Assembly: GCA_026770585.1 (NCBI GenBank)
Contig: MU646428.1
Coordinates: 229,904 to 240,549, forward strand
Origin: Baffinella frigidus
Taxonomy: Eukaryota; Cryptophyceae; Cryptomonadales; Baffinellaceae
Length of the DNA: 10,646 bases
Direction: 5' to 3'
Below, in pieces: positions 1-6,673 of the stretch. The position numbers were made by a program, and so were the translations under genes. A model generated the notes under the pieces. The model made no database searches. It had not been told where the DNA came from and saw nothing but the letters and a program-made list of their open reading frames with translations. The number at the start of each line of letters is the position of its first letter. Position 1 is the stretch's first letter.

Positions 1-39
<39 letters not shown>

Positions 40-40
40 G
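1..40. repeat. (TTGAGGG)n heptamer array at the window edge
   Basis: About five and a half head-to-tail copies of TGAGGGT run from the first base and pass into a G-run. The unit differs by one base from the plant/algal-type telomere unit TTTAGGG, so this may be a degenerate telomere-like satellite. It is cut by the window edge, so its full length is unknown. Confidence 0.85.
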
Positions 41-350
41 GGGGGGGATCACGCCTGGGGGGGCTTCTTCCTAGAGGTTATGAGGCCCTGAGGGACAGCG
101 TCCCTCACAGGGGGCGCATAAATGGGTAGAGCCTGTGTGTACAGGGGTAGCGGGCACATTTCCTCCCAGGAATTTCAGGATGAGACATTTCGTTTCGTCG
201 TAATAAATTAGTGAGCGTGACCCGGTGAGACGCAGCTTCTCGTCCTTTCCACGTCCGGGCGTTTACCGCGAACCAAAAACCGCGGTACAAACTTAAAAAT
301 CGGACTTGTATCTGAAATTTCTGCTTGTGAAATGGCGTGGGAGTGCCAAG
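41..350. other. Intergenic stretch, no gene seen
   Basis: No exon with sensible codon use or splice sites was found on either strand. Around 139-150 there is a TACAGGGGTA word like the terminus of the main MITE family further right, but the following bases (GCGGGC) do not match the family, so at most it is a decayed end. The rest is unremarkable. Confidence 0.5.
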
Positions 351-354
351 TGCA

Positions 355-499
355 GGTTAGACCTCATCCGGGAACAAGTATTTTTCTTTTAAAAAATATG
401 TACGAAAATTACTACACAATTGCTTCGGACGTGACCCGTCGTGAAGTAATTTTCATTGCCAGCTTTTAAAATAATAGTATTTGTTCCCGGATTAGACCT
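355..499. repeat. Palindromic hairpin element (about 145 bp)
   Basis: The left arm (about 359-414, with CATCCGGGAACAAGTA and GAAAATTACTACAC) is an imperfect reverse complement of the right arm (about 440-498, with GTGAAGTAATTTTC and TTGTTCCCGGATTAGACC). The spacer is about 25 nt and carries GGACGTGACCCGTC. The structure is that of a fold-back or MITE-type non-autonomous element. No protein is encoded. Its core motif recurs in other hairpin elements at 7331-7521, 8219-8406 and 8415-8592. Confidence 0.75.
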
Positions 500-635
500 T
501 GATCAGGCCGAGTCTCTTGAGTGGAACCTAGCGGTCCAACCCTTTTGAACTAGGACCAACGCATCCTCAAGGTCAGTCCCGAATTGTACCTCTGGATTCC
601 ACTCAACTCGGCCACATCAAGGAGACGCGACTCAC

Positions 636-1221
636 CCACAGGCGGGATGCGAGCGAAGGGCGCGAACGGCACGTTGTACGGCGGCTTCCCCGTGTCCGCC
701 TTGATCTCGATGCTCGGCGCCGCCGCGGGCACGCCCAGCGCCGGAAGCCGGATGTTGGCGCCTGCTCCCACCGTCACGGCGAGGAGCGTGTCCGCGGGGA
801 TCACGACGGGGAGGAGGTGGCTGAGGACGAGGATCTCTGCTTCCTGGTCCCAGCTCGCCGTGGAGAACGCCGAGAGCCCGAGCGCGTTGGTGGTCGTGGT
901 GGAGAGGAGGCTGGTGCCGGTGCTCCCCGCCTGGCGTGTGAACCCCGGGAGGTGGACCGTCACGGTGTCCTCCCGTTCGAAGATGTGAGTGTAGCGGAAC
1001 TCGACAGTGATCCCTGTCGCACGTCCCGCCTTCGGGACCGAAAACGACAGCGTGGTGTTGCAAAGGGTGCACGCCCCCGCATTCCCAGCCAGCATCGCCA
1101 ACACCATCGCCAGCAGCATCCATCCTGGGAAGCTCCGGCCCCGTCGCACCCCCCCCAACCCGCACAGCCCTTCACACCCCTCACTCTCGCCCACCGCCGC
1201 ACACTTTCCCCTGGCACTCAT
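636..1221 (-). CDS. Secreted Thr/Ser-rich protein, N-terminal exon
   Basis: Large minus-strand exon read from ATG at 1221 and leaving through a consensus donor (G|GTGAGT, intron from 635) in phase 1 after Pro-Pro-Val-Gly. It gives 195 residues plus one base. Residues 35-50 (MLLAMVLAMLAGNAGA) are a classic hydrophobic signal segment ending in a signal-peptidase-like AGA, followed by CTLCNTTLSF with a Cys pair and an N-glycosylation site (NTT). The mature part is rich in Val, Thr, Ser and Ala in alternating beta-strand style (for example ILVLSHLLPVVIPADTL), suggesting an extracellular beta-sandwich or repeated adhesin-like domain. The frame stays open to another ATG at 1431 with a strong GCCATGG context, which would add 70 residues, so the start is uncertain; an internal start at 1119 would place the signal segment right at the N-terminus. 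The remaining exons lie to the left, probably outside the window. No family is recognised with certainty. A truncated duplicate of its 5' end lies at 4726-5099. Confidence 0.72.
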
Positions 1222-1944
1222 CCCGTGAGGCCCCTCCCCCTCTCCCCCAGCGCGGTGACGCCGCTCGCCTGTGCACCCCAAAGGAGCGATGTCTGGAGTG
1301 GTGTCCCGCTCAGCGCCACCCTGCTGCACCGTCGCAGGATCGCGGAAGCGGTCCCTGCGGCCCGACGGGGTGAGCCATGCGGCCGGACCCCCCCGATCCG
1401 CAGACTCCCCATCTCCAGGGCGGCTCGCCATGGCGAATCGTCGCGGTGTATACAGGTTATGAATCGTATGTCCAAACGAATCCAGTTGACTTTTCAAAAA
1501 GTCAATCCGGGAGTTGACTAAATGAGAAAATCGAAATTGGCTCTTCAGAAAACAGGTCAATGGCCTCACCGACCGACCCGTGCTCTTGTGGCAGGGCAGG
1601 AGACAGAGATGGAGGCTTGCAGGTGGCGTGATAGTCTTGGACTCGGCGCAGCGCTGCGCTTCCCGGCGAGCTGGGTCAGGGGTGGCGGCGAGTGGAGGCT
1701 CTCTTTCTTCTGATGCTTCCCAAGAGGCAGCGCTCTGGGAGCTGTGTGTGGAGCCCAGTGGCCGCAGACGAGGCGCGCCGCGCTGTTCGCAGGGATGGAA
1801 GAGGCACATGCGGCATTCTGGCGTGATGCCGCGTGGTGCAGGGTGTGGCGGAGAGGCCCGGGGGGTGTTGGCAGCTCGAGAGACAGGGGTTGTTTCGTGA
1901 GGGTTGCTCGAGGGGCTGTAGCTGATGTCTTGTCGCGTGCACAG
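1222..1944. promoter_or_regulatory. Intergenic region between divergent genes
   Basis: This stretch separates the minus-strand secreted-protein exon from the plus-strand exon at 1945. Up to 1431 it may be coding for the minus gene if the upstream ATG is used, or 5' UTR otherwise. The rest is likely the shared promoter region and/or a 5' intron of the plus gene, ending in the acceptor TGCACAG at 1938-1944. No TATA box or other core element could be called. Confidence 0.4.
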
Positions 1945-2768
1945 GAACCATGCTCTTCACCGGCCTTTTCATGTTCACCAAGCTCGCTGCTCCCATCGAG
2001 GACTCTCGGGACGACATGGGCGCGACCCCGTCGTACAACTTCACCTCGGACCCCGCCTACGGCGACTCGAACTACCCCCTTGGCTACACCGCGATGTAAG
2101 TCTCCCACCCGCAGGAGCATTATTCGGAAGCTCTTTGGGGGGGAGAAGGGCAGGAGAAGAGGCAGCGCGATTCCGTTTAAGACAGGTGGCAGAGGGGGGG
2201 TGGCGTCGTGATCGGAAGGACCCTGGAAAAGATTTCCCCGGACACCCAGCCGGATTTGCAGGCGCAGGCTGACAAGCGGGAGCCGCTTGTCAGCTCCCGC
2301 TTGTCAGTTCTTGGCGCAGAGGTTGTAGACGCTGTCGTGGTGTGGCGTGCGTATGGTGTCACAAAGCTTCTCGCGCTAGGTGGTGTGTCGGTTCGGTCGG
2401 TAGCCTCGCTCAGGCGTCCCTAATTCCTCCCCTCAACCCTTTTCGTCACTCTCTGAAAGCAGTCCATGCACTTGCACGCCATAGAGTCAGACGCACATCC
2501 CCGGTTTGGCGCTATAGTACTCCCTACTTGATCGCCACGCCAGTCCCGCACGCTCCCCACCCCACCCGGCGCTCGATCCACCAGCGCCCTGCCGTGACGC
2601 AAAAGCGCCCCTTGACTCAAGCTGGAACAAACGAGCAGGTGGGGCGACAACTGGAAGCACATGGACAACCTCGACCACATCCGCCCCAACACCGGCGTCC
2701 CCGGCATCACCAACACCTCGGCCTGGTCCCTCCCGGGCCGCGAGTTCCCGGGCCCGGCCGCCGAGTAA
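1945..2768 (+). CDS. Two-exon gene, unknown short Pro/Tyr/Trp-rich protein
   Basis: Exon 1945-2095 follows a TGCACAG acceptor and ends GCGAT|GTAAGT. Exon 2639-2768 follows GAGCAG. The AT|G junction rebuilds a Met codon in phase, and both exons show strong C/G third positions. The reading starts at ATG 1950 (context GAACCATGC) with MLFTGLFMFTKLAAP, then an acidic stretch (IEDSRDD), a Tyr/Asp-rich stretch (YNFTSDPAYGDSNYPLGY), the junction TAM-WGDNWKHMDNLDHIR, and PGITNTSAWSLPGREF. With the TAA at 2766-2768 it is 92 residues. Two NxT/S sites are present (NFT, NTS). The low-complexity, aromatic-and-proline make-up is seen in extended scaffold-type proteins, but no family is recognised. The exon at 1945 may continue an upstream exon, since ATG 1950 is not at an obvious transcription start. 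The terminal GAGTAAGC could also be a splice donor (see the candidate exon at 5490-5709). Confidence 0.65.
2096..2638 (+). other. GT-AG intron of the two-exon plus-strand gene
   Basis: The intron is 543 nt with donor GTAAGT and acceptor GAGCAG. The codon split AT|G is restored exactly. If it is retained, translation stops at once (ATG-TAA). It contains a 14-bp hairpin at 2269-2307. Confidence 0.7.
2269..2307. repeat. Stem-loop, 14-bp perfect arms
   Basis: CTGACAAGCGGGAG (2269-2282) pairs with CTCCCGCTTGTCAG (2294-2307). The 11-nt spacer CCGCTTGTCAG itself repeats part of the right arm, so two alternative stems are possible. It lies inside an intron. Confidence 0.85.
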
Positions 2769-3116
2769 GCGCCACCACCGGCGCTCATTCGCAGACGGGG
2801 GTCGTACTGCTGGTAGTCGCTAGCGGTTAGGCCTCGCGTTTCGGGGAATCGTCTTGGCGTGTCGCGCGTCCTCTTTTTTAGAGGAGCGTGGTCCGCCGGG
2901 GCGACGTTGCTGTTGGACTTGAAATGAAGGTGCTCCAGCAAACATCGCGGCGGGGGCGCGGGGCGTGTGTTCGTGCAGGGGGGGGGGGGTGCGTGAGCCG
3001 TGCGAATGTTGGACGAGCCTGCTTGGGTTGTGTGAGTGGAGCACTGAGCGTGCGCGCATGTCTGGATTCCGATGTCTAGTCCAGGGCGAGCCCGCCTAGG
3101 GACGTTGAAACAACTG
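2769..3116. other. Stretch with no supported gene
   Basis: No exon with splice sites and coding-like composition was found. It holds a 12-base G run (2978-2989) after TTCGTGCAG, and a GCGAGCCCGCCT word near 3087 that recurs with variation around 6270 and, inverted, near 3360 and 3545, apparently as outer parts of repeat elements. Confidence 0.5.
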
Positions 3117-3226
3117 TACAGGGGTAAGAAACGCCCACACCCCCAGGATCACGATAGGGCCCTAGGCAGAGGCCTACTGTAGGGTCCTAGAGGGAGGCGC
3201 TTTCTTACGAGCGCGGTACCCCTGTA
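3117..3226. mobile_element. TA-flanked MITE copy, left TIR shortened
   Basis: The element runs from TACAGGGGTA to GGTACCCCTGTA. The right end has the full TIR (TTTCTTACGAGCGCGGTACCCC), but the left end jumps from CAGGGGTA to AGAAACGCC, so about 11 bases of the usual CCTCGCTCATA segment are missing. The core AGGGCCCTAGGCAGAGGCCTACTGTAGGGTCCTAG-type palindrome is typical of the family. It has no coding capacity. Confidence 0.85.
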
Positions 3227-3247
3227 AGGGATGCAGAATACAGGGGT

Positions 3248-3350
3248 ATCCCTTAAGTGGCCAGGCCGTCAAATTTGACGGCCAAGAGGTCCTAGTCAGG
3301 TCCTAGGGCCCTACGGTAGGCCGTATGAGCCTACTGGCCACTTAAGGGAT
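3248..3350. mobile_element. Second inverted-repeat family, TIR ATCCCTTAAGTGGCCAG
   Basis: A perfect 17-bp TIR is present: 3248-3264 against 3334-3350. Next to the left TIR is a 20-bp perfect palindrome (3264-3283, GGCCGTCAAATTTGACGGCC). The interior resembles the core of the TA-flanked MITEs (GTCCTAGGGCCCTACGGTAGG), which suggests shared ancestry or nesting. A second copy lies at 6159-6260, and its terminus is tandemly repeated at 7871-7946. Confidence 0.8.
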
Positions 3351-3436
3351 GCAGGGGTTCGGGCTCGTCCTGTGAGGACCCCTAGGAGCCCTTGGACTGT
3401 TAAGGACCCTGAGCCCTTGGGACTGGAGCCCTTGGG

Positions 3437-3542
3437 ACGCCCACCCCCCTACATGTAGGATCACCATAGGGCCCTAGCTAGGCATATGCCTGCTGTGGGG
3501 TCCTTGGGGGGGGGGGGTTCTTACGTGCGAGGTACCCCTGTA
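3437..3542. mobile_element. Truncated TA-flanked MITE, right end intact
   Basis: The family core (ATCACCATAGGGCCCTAG, CATATGCCTGCTGTGGGGTCC) and the right terminus (TTCTTACGTGCGAGGTACCCCTGTA) are present. The left TIR is absent and the sequence begins near CGCCCACCCCCC. Confidence 0.75.
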
Positions 3543-3622
3543 TTCGGGCTTGTCCTGGACTGGGTCCTCACAGACTGTCGAGTCGAGAGAGATCCTGCCT
3601 CGATGCATGTGTGAGGACGGAG

Positions 3623-3746
3623 TACAGGGGTACCTCGCTCATAAGAAACCGCCTCCCCCTAGGACCCTACAGTAGGCCTATGCCTAGGGCCCTATGGTGG
3701 TCCTAGGGGGGGGGGGGGGGGTTCTTATGAGCGAGGTACCCCTGTA
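3623..3746. mobile_element. Full TA-flanked MITE, 124 bp
   Basis: Both TIRs are complete (TACAGGGGTACCTCGCTCAT at the left; its reverse complement at the right). The whole element can fold into one near-perfect hairpin. A 16-base G run lies at 3706-3721 in the right arm. Outside it, GTGAGGACGGAGTA on the left and TACTCCGTCCTCAC downstream (near 3777-3790) form a further inverted pair. Confidence 0.92.
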
Positions 3747-3851
3747 CTTCTTCTCCCGCCCGAGGCGGGCCCATCCAGTACTCCGTCCTCACAGAATGTG
3801 CATCCACTGTAGTCAACTTAAGCTACAGGTACATTCACAGAAGATGCCGCC

Positions 3852-3973
3852 TACAGGGGTACCTCGCTCATAAGAAACCGCCTCCCCCTAGGACCCTACA
3901 GAAGGCTTGTGCCTAGGGCCCTATGGTGGCCCAGGGGGGGGGGTCAGTTTCTTATGAGCGAGGTACCCCTGTA
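3852..3973. mobile_element. Full TA-flanked MITE, 122 bp
   Basis: Complete TIRs are present at both ends. The left flank GATGCCGCC is the same as at the empty site near 4124-4134. Positions 3852-3914 are a perfect 63-bp reverse complement of 3976-4038, the half-element that follows it. Confidence 0.92.
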
Positions 3974-4038
3974 GTAGGCACAAGCCTTCTGTAGGGTCCT
4001 AGGGGGAGGCGGTTTCTTATGAGCGAGGTACCCCTGTA
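3974..4038. mobile_element. Half MITE abutting the previous copy
   Basis: Only the right half of the family is present (AGGCACAAGCCTTCTGTAGG to TACCCCTGTA). Its 63 bases match the reverse complement of the preceding element's left half without mismatch, including the AAGGCTTGTGCC variant special to that copy. This points to a fold-back or rearrangement duplication rather than an independent insertion. Confidence 0.85.
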
Positions 4039-4140
4039 GGTCCTCACAGAATGTCGAGTCAAGAGAGAAGCCATGCATGTGCATCCACTTTAGTCAACTT
4101 TAGCTACAGTTACATTCATAGACGATGCCGCCTATCACCC

Positions 4141-4250
4141 GGGGGCCTGAATGTGATCCGAAAGGAAGCATGGCTTTTCTGCAGAACTAGTTCCGGTGTC
4201 CGCCTATGTTGGGAGATCGAAGAACCTAAAGGACCTAAGGGTGGACTAAG
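4141..4250 (-). repeat. Dispersed repeat, reverse copy
   Basis: Read on the minus strand it gives TCCTTTAGGTTCTTCGATCTCCCAACATAG, the same word order as the plus-strand copies at 4379-4445 and 5226-5418, and further bases (CTGCAGAA, GGATC) recur. It is diverged and no coding function is seen. Confidence 0.6.
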
Positions 4251-4378
4251 ATGTTTTTCCCCCCAGAATCTCATCAGTTTTGTACCGGGAAAGGGCTGAA
4301 ATACGTGAAATGAAACGGGACTCTTTTTGAAATGAAACCTCGTAGAGCAGGTCCCTTATTGGTTGGCATTCCGGGAAG

Positions 4379-4445
4379 GTCCTTTAGGTCCTGTAGGTTT
4401 TAATTTCTCCCAACATATGCCAACGACACGCCGTTCCGTAGAAGC
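4379..4445 (+). repeat. Dispersed repeat, diverged plus copy
   Basis: TCCTTTAGGTCCTGTAGG followed by TCCCAACATATGCC and AACGACACGCCGTTCCGTAG matches the better conserved copies at 5226-5418 with scattered substitutions. Confidence 0.7.
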
Positions 4446-4558
4446 AAAAACTCCAAAACTTGTAAGAGCTTTCAGTCAACTCCACTGCCAGGCCGGAGAT
4501 TTTTAAAAAGACAATTCACCCACAAATTCTGTCAACTTAGAAACGGTACTTCGAAAAT

Positions 4559-4624
4559 TGATTTTTGCCTTGAGTTGACTCACAAAAAAACTGATTTTTG
4601 CCTTGAGTTGACTCACAAAAAAAC
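4559..4624 (+). repeat. 33-bp tandem repeat, two copies
   Basis: Two identical copies of a unit containing TTTTTGCCTTGAGTTGACTC and ending in an A-run plus C lie head to tail. CCTTGAGTTGA also occurs singly near 5960. Confidence 0.9.
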
Positions 4625-4725
4625 TGCGCCCTGGCAGTGAACTCGGTGAATTTGTATCAGGAATTCGTTTAAATAGACGGAGGTGACTAAAAACTCTTGA
4701 AAGTTTCAGAGTTTTCGCAGTGGTA

Positions 4726-5099
4726 GACCGTCACGGTGTCCTCCCGTTCGAAAATGTGAGTGTAGCGGAACTCGACAGTGATCCCTGTCGCACGTCCCGC
4801 CTTCGGGACCGGAAACGACAGCGTGGTGTTGCAAAGGGTGCACGCCCCCGCATTCCCAGCCAGCATCGCCAACACCATCGCCAGCAACATCCATCCTGGG
4901 AAGCTCCGGCCCCGTCGCACCCCCCAAAATCCGCACAGCCATTCACGCCCATCACTCTCGCCCACCGCCGCACACTTTCCCCTGGCACTCATCCCGTGAG
5001 GCCCCTCCCCCTCTCCCCCAGCGTGGTGACGCCGCTCGCCTGCGCACCCCAGAGGAGCGATGTCCGGGACACCACTCCGTTGTCCGGAGTGGTGTCCCG
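4726..5099 (-). pseudogene. Truncated duplicate of the secreted-protein exon
   Basis: Positions 4726-4992 align with 955-1221 at a constant offset of 3771 with no gaps and only scattered substitutions, and homology continues upstream to about 5099. The start ATG (4992) and signal segment (MLLAMVLAMLAGNAGACTLC) are intact. After the Asp-Thr-Val-Thr-Val codons the sequence leaves the parent gene and reads a few unrelated residues to a stop at 4687-4689. No splice donor marks the break, so it is a 5' gene fragment rather than a paralogue. Changes in the N-terminal part (Glu to Asp, Cys to Arg, Gly to Trp) suggest relaxed constraint before the signal segment. It carries a 20-nt insertion at 5065-5084 that creates a 15-bp hairpin (5065-5079/5085-5099). 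A short secreted peptide product cannot be ruled out. Confidence 0.8.
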
Positions 5100-5225
5100 A
5101 CGCGCTGAGCTGCTTGTCCGTCTCTGTCGGCCGGCCGCTCCACAACAGCCCTGCAGCGCCAACTGCCACGCAGCTCCTCGACGACTCGCCGCTGCGTCCC
5201 GTCGTCCGTCCTTCTCAACCGCCCG

Positions 5226-5418
5226 TCCTTTAGGTCCTTGAGGTTTTCAATGCTCCCAACATGGCCCAACGACACGCCCTTCCGTAGAAAGGATCTGCAG
5301 AGAAAGTATTTTTTGCTTTCGGATCGATCCTTTAGGTCCTTGAGGTTTTCAATGCTCCCAACATGGCCCAACGACACGCCCTTCCGTAGAAAGGATCTGC
5401 AGAGAAAGCATCGACGTT
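5226..5418 (+). repeat. Dispersed repeat, two direct copies (period 112)
   Basis: 5226-5306 and 5338-5418 are nearly identical. Both carry TCCTTTAGGTCCTTGAGG, GCTCCCAACATGGCCCAACG and GGATCTGCAGAGAAAG. In the minus direction they read as Ser-Leu-Gly-His-Val-Gly-Ser-Ile-Glu-Asn-Leu-Lys-Asp-Leu-Lys-Asp twice, which could mislead a gene caller. The diverged, non-coding-like relatives at 4379 and 4141 argue for a repeat rather than a gene. Confidence 0.8.
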
Positions 5419-5489
5419 TTCAAGGAGGGAATTGGAGCCCTTTGATCCTGAACCACTCCTGAACCCTCCTCGGCAAAAAGATTTGCAAG

Positions 5490-5709
5490 ATACGCCATCC
5501 CCTCTGGCCCCCTGCCGACACTGTTCTGCAAGCGATCAACCATGTCCGACAACTCCATGACCGGCATTGACCGCCCAAACTCGTGGGCCTCAAACCCGCC
5601 CGTGCGGATTCCGAAGCGCATCGATGTGCCGTTTATGAGCCGGCAGAAGCAGTTCGCGATTCTCGCGCACCCGGTCCCCGGCCTTACCCCCCCTACAACC
5701 CCAGCTTGA
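5490..5709 (+). CDS. Candidate terminal exon, unknown product
   Basis: From an acceptor-like TTTGCAAG the frame reads A|TAC GCC ATC ... through an internal ATG (5542, MSDNSMTGIDRPNSW) to PKRIDVPFMSRQKQFAILAH and a TGA at 5707-5709. Third positions are strongly C/G, as in the exons at 1945 and 2639. The phase would fit a donor at 2765 (GA|GTAAGC), so it could be a third exon of that gene, about 2.7 kb downstream. An overlapping minus-strand frame (with MPVMELSDMVDRLQNSVGR) also looks protein-like, so strand and even coding status are uncertain. No family is recognised. Confidence 0.35.
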
Positions 5710-5748
5710 TACGCTCGCTGCCCACCGCCCGCCCGCAGTGCACATATC

Positions 5749-5869
5749 TGCAGGGGAACCTCGCTCATAAGAAACGCTTAACCCCCTAGGACCACCATAG
5801 GGCCCTAGGCATAGGCCTACTGTAGGGTCCTATGGGGGGGCGCTTTCTTATGAGCGAGGTACCCCTGTA
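5749..5869. mobile_element. TA-type MITE copy with one mutated flank
   Basis: The left end reads TGCAGGGGAACCTCGCTCAT, where the flanking TA has become TG and the TIR has one change. The right end GCGAGGTACCCCTGTA is intact. The core CACCATAGGGCCCTAGGCAT is typical. Read on the minus strand the TIR encodes Met-Ser-Glu-Val-Pro-Leu, a translation artefact. Confidence 0.9.
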
Positions 5870-6158
5870 TCCCCGGATAGCCCTCACACCTCCTCCCCCC
5901 AAGCACAACTTCTTCTTCTTCTTTATTACTCTCGAAACAGGTCCTAGCCAGGCCCTTCAGCCTTGAGTTGAGTGATACAAAAGTCTACGAGCCTCAAGAA
6001 CGAGCCCGCCTCAACGCGCACCCCCCCCACCCCCACCACGCGCCCAACCCACACAGTGCTTGCCCCCCATCCGAACAAAGAGCGCCAACAGCTCCCGAGG
6101 CGGGCCTATCCCACGCCAGTCCTCACACACACGCCAGCTTGGCGGCGCCAGGCGGGCT
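5870..6158. other. Stretch with no supported gene
   Basis: C-rich, with a CTTCTT tract near 5909-5921, CCTTGAGTTGA near 5960 and CGAGGCGGGCCTATCCC near 6097, which resembles the flank of the second inverted-repeat family. No exon could be supported. Confidence 0.5.
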
Positions 6159-6260
6159 ATCCCTTAAGTGGCCAGTAGGCTCATACGCCCTACCGTAGGG
6201 CCCTAGGACCTGCCTAGGACCTCAGGGGGTCTATTTGGACCCCCTGGCCACTCAAGGGAT
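6159..6260. mobile_element. Second inverted-repeat family, diverged copy
   Basis: TIR 6159-6175 (ATCCCTTAAGTGGCCAG) pairs with 6244-6260 (CTGGCCACTCAAGGGAT) with one mismatch. The inner part again has CCTACCGTAGGGCCCTAGGAC, close to the copy at 3248-3350. Downstream, TAGTCCAGGACGAGCCCGCC resembles sequence flanking the other copy. Confidence 0.8.
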
Positions 6261-6341
6261 TAGGACCTAGTCCAGGACGAGCCCGCCTCGGGCCATTAAG
6301 TCCGCACAAGGACGCCCGTCTTACACGCCCTGAGGAATCAC

Positions 6342-6466
6342 TACAGGGGTACCTCGCTCATAAGAAACCGCACCCCCCCCTGGGACCACCATAGGGCCCT
6401 AGGAATAGGCCTACTGTAGGGTCCTAGGGGGGGGGGGCGGTTTCTTATGAGCGAGGTACCCCTGTA
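6342..6466. mobile_element. Full TA-flanked MITE, 125 bp
   Basis: Both TIRs are complete. Its right flank TAGGTCTGGCCGGGCTTGCG is the same as 6594-6613, where no element is present, so the latter acts as an unoccupied right flank. It lies downstream of the dynein light-chain stop codon. Confidence 0.92.
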
Positions 6467-6619
6467 GGTCTGGCCGGGCTTGCGCTGGAGTCGGAGTTCC
6501 CACTAGGTCTGGCCTTGGGGCCCTTTCCCCTTGGAGCCCTTTTCCATTGGAGCCCTTTCCCCTTGGAGCCCTTTCCCCTTGGAGCCCTTTCATTAGGTCT
6601 GGCCGGGCTTGCGCTGGAG
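6465..6619. repeat. 26-bp direct repeat flanking a 16-bp tandem array
   Basis: TAGGTCTGGCCGGGCTTGCG (continuing CTGGAG) occurs at 6465-6490 and 6594-6619. A shorter TAGGTCTGGCC occurs at 6504-6514. Between them five copies of TTGGAGCCCTTTCCCC (6515-6594, with small changes) lie head to tail. The right copy is the end of the dynein light-chain coding exon, so the left ones are duplicated exon ends. Confidence 0.88.
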
Positions 6620-6673
6620 GACGAAGAGGGTGTAGCCCTTCTCCTTGACTGCCCCGGACATCTGGTACTTGAT
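6593..6673 (-). CDS. Dynein light-chain terminal exon
   Basis: 81 nt with acceptor CGCTTTTCCAG, then ATC AAG TAC ... CAG ACC TAA. Phase 0 matches the preceding exon. A second acceptor-like GGGGCAG at about 6651 would remove the IKYQMSGA part but breaks the phase with the only good upstream donor, so the longer form is preferred. The stop is followed by TGA. The exon's end is copied at 6465-6490 and its beginning at 6789-6820. Confidence 0.82.
   Translation of the reverse strand: MKYQMSGAVKEKGYTLFVLQRKPGQT

Larger units (their letters stand above)
3563..4140. repeat. Repeated host segment (GGTCCTCACAGA...) with MITE insertions
   Basis: A segment starting GGTCCTCACAGAATGT occurs at 4040-4140, and partly at 3563-3612 and 3785-3853. 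The 3785 and 4040 copies share GCATCCACT(G/T)TAGTCAACTT and end in GATGCCGCCTA. At 3852 the TA is followed by a MITE, while at 4133-4134 the TA is followed directly by TCACCCG, so one copy is filled and the other empty. Confidence 0.7.

Noticed and set aside
1-40. Chromosome end (telomere) at the left edge
   Set aside because: The unit is TTGAGGG, not a clean TTTAGGG run, the array is short, and unique sequence follows. The window edge prevents a decision, so it is only called a telomere-like satellite.
584-1521. Plus-strand frames opposite the secreted-protein exon
   Set aside because: They are antisense shadows of the minus-strand exon: Arg/Pro-rich, without signal or domain logic, while the minus frame has a signal segment and a consensus donor.
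4952-5377. Minus-strand frame with twice-repeated SLGHVGSIENLKDLKD
   Set aside because: It runs through two direct copies of a dispersed repeat and then out of frame into the antisense-like part of the truncated gene copy. Diverged copies at 4141 and 4379 do not preserve the frame.
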